Shown here: positions 63,316 to 64,000 of the stretch, piece by piece
How positions within the stretch are numbered: position 1 is the stretch's first letter
Layout: each line of letters begins with the position of its first letter
Source of the DNA: Globisporangium splendens
Taxonomy: Eukaryota; Oomycota; Peronosporomycetes; Pythiales; Pythiaceae
Direction: 5' to 3'
Length of the DNA: 64,000 nucleotides
Assembly: GCA_006386115.1 (NCBI GenBank)
Contig: VFIW01000007.1
Location: 778,693 to 842,692 of the forward strand
Program-made: the position numbers and the translations under genes
Notes under the pieces: generated by a model
What the model was told of the DNA's origin: nothing
The model's database searches: none
What the model saw: only the letters and a program-made list of their open reading frames with translations

Positions 63316-64000
63316 CGGCCGTTGCCTCAGTCGGGTCACCATCAGTGCTGCTGCGTCGACTTGTCTGTGCCAGACCAACAAAGGCTCTGAAAAGCCGGAT
63401 GGCGGACCTACAGATGAAGGAGGAGGCAGCGGTGGCCGCCATGGTGACGGACGCGGCGGTCGTCCCACCACTCGTCGGTATGTGCGAAGGCAGTATCGGT
63501 GGTTTCCTGAGCGATCCGAGCTCTTCTGCATACGCATCACGGAAAACGTCACGTTCGAGGGCGAAGTCTGGCGGCGGCGGTCGTCTGCACGGCCAACGAC
63601 AGTTGCCCTCGCGAACAGTGCCAAGAAGCGGCGAACTGAAGTCGATGCAGTCAAGACCGAAGGTACTGGAAGCTCAGGACTGGAGAACGACTACGTCCTG
63701 ATTGCTCACGTCCGCGGAAGTGCGCTGGCCGTCCCGGCATCCGGCGCCCAGGCTGTAGAAGGCGCTACGACCAATGGCAGCGGGCTCGTCAAAGCCGAAA
63801 ATGCCGCGGAACAACTTGATTATTGTTGCTCCTTCGATGTGTCCAAGCGAGCGGGCCACACCGACCGCCACACTGTCCACTGTCATGTGCACCTCCGCGT
63901 TGCAGCTCAGGTTGGAGCGACATCGACCCAGGGAAAGTGGAGCATGCCGTATCGACGACAAGGGGACGGCAGGGCGACAGAGTCAGTGAATAACGCGGAT
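63316..64000 (+). CDS. Open frame to the window edge, possible partial gene
   Basis: From an acceptor-like TTTGCAG at 63309–63315 a frame stays open to base 64000, starting CGRCLSRVTIS, then a Gly/Arg-rich stretch, WFPERSELFCIRITENV and GLENDYVLIAHVRGSALAV. The region is GC-rich and other frames are also partly open (minus 63674–63961), so coding status is uncertain. No family recognised. Confidence 0.25.

Overview
The window looks like nuclear DNA of an oomycete (stramenopile). The evidence is short phase-consistent GT–AG introns (about 60–100 nt), a multi-repeat ankyrin plus TKL-type kinase protein, a Crypton-like tyrosine recombinase with a GCR1_C-like tail, chromodomain Ty3/Gypsy elements, and a PLP enzyme relic of the kind seen in oomycete genomes. 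No RNA gene, CRISPR array or prokaryotic operon is visible. All family names come from reading motifs by eye; no search was run.

Layout. 1–3.5 kb: the 3' part of a LINE ORF2. 3.8–5.3 kb: a decayed Crypton. 6.0–18.3 kb: a gene island with TRM112 (+), a nine-exon CIA30-domain gene (-), a five-exon transcription-type CDK (+), a coiled-coil gene with one frame break (+), a six-exon HAUS6-like augmin gene (-) and a five-exon PH-like protein (+). Splice phases were worked out by hand; the CIA30, CDK and HAUS6 models close to whole codons.

18.4–29.3 kb: a calpain-like gene whose third intron (91 nt without the insert) was invaded by a 5'-truncated, RNase-H-bearing LINE, which was then invaded by an intact-looking Gypsy element (Gypsy-1) with same-length LTRs. 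29.3–42.4 kb: a LINE fragment, a truncated Gypsy (Gypsy-B), a complete but mutated chromodomain Gypsy (Gypsy-C, 32667–40368) and an inverted Gypsy 3' fragment (Gypsy-D). 42.5–49.0 kb: a near-complete copy of the RNase-H LINE. 49.1–57.2 kb (-): a 2,692-residue ankyrin protein with a pseudokinase and a kinase. 57.7–59.4 kb (-): a third LINE copy. 59.7–62.5 kb: a hAT transposase gene with an intron, carrying two tRNA-derived SINEs. 62.5–64.0 kb: gene relics and an unfinished open frame.

How the pieces interact. The island genes are housekeeping functions (tRNA/translation-factor methylation, respiratory complex assembly, transcriptional kinase, spindle augmin). The mobile elements form a nested record. 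The SINEs carry the same 3' tail as the RNase-H LINE, so that LINE is their likely engine. Gypsy-C and Gypsy-D each contain a long, apparently related open frame on the strand opposite the chromodomain region of pol, which is the strongest candidate for something undescribed here.
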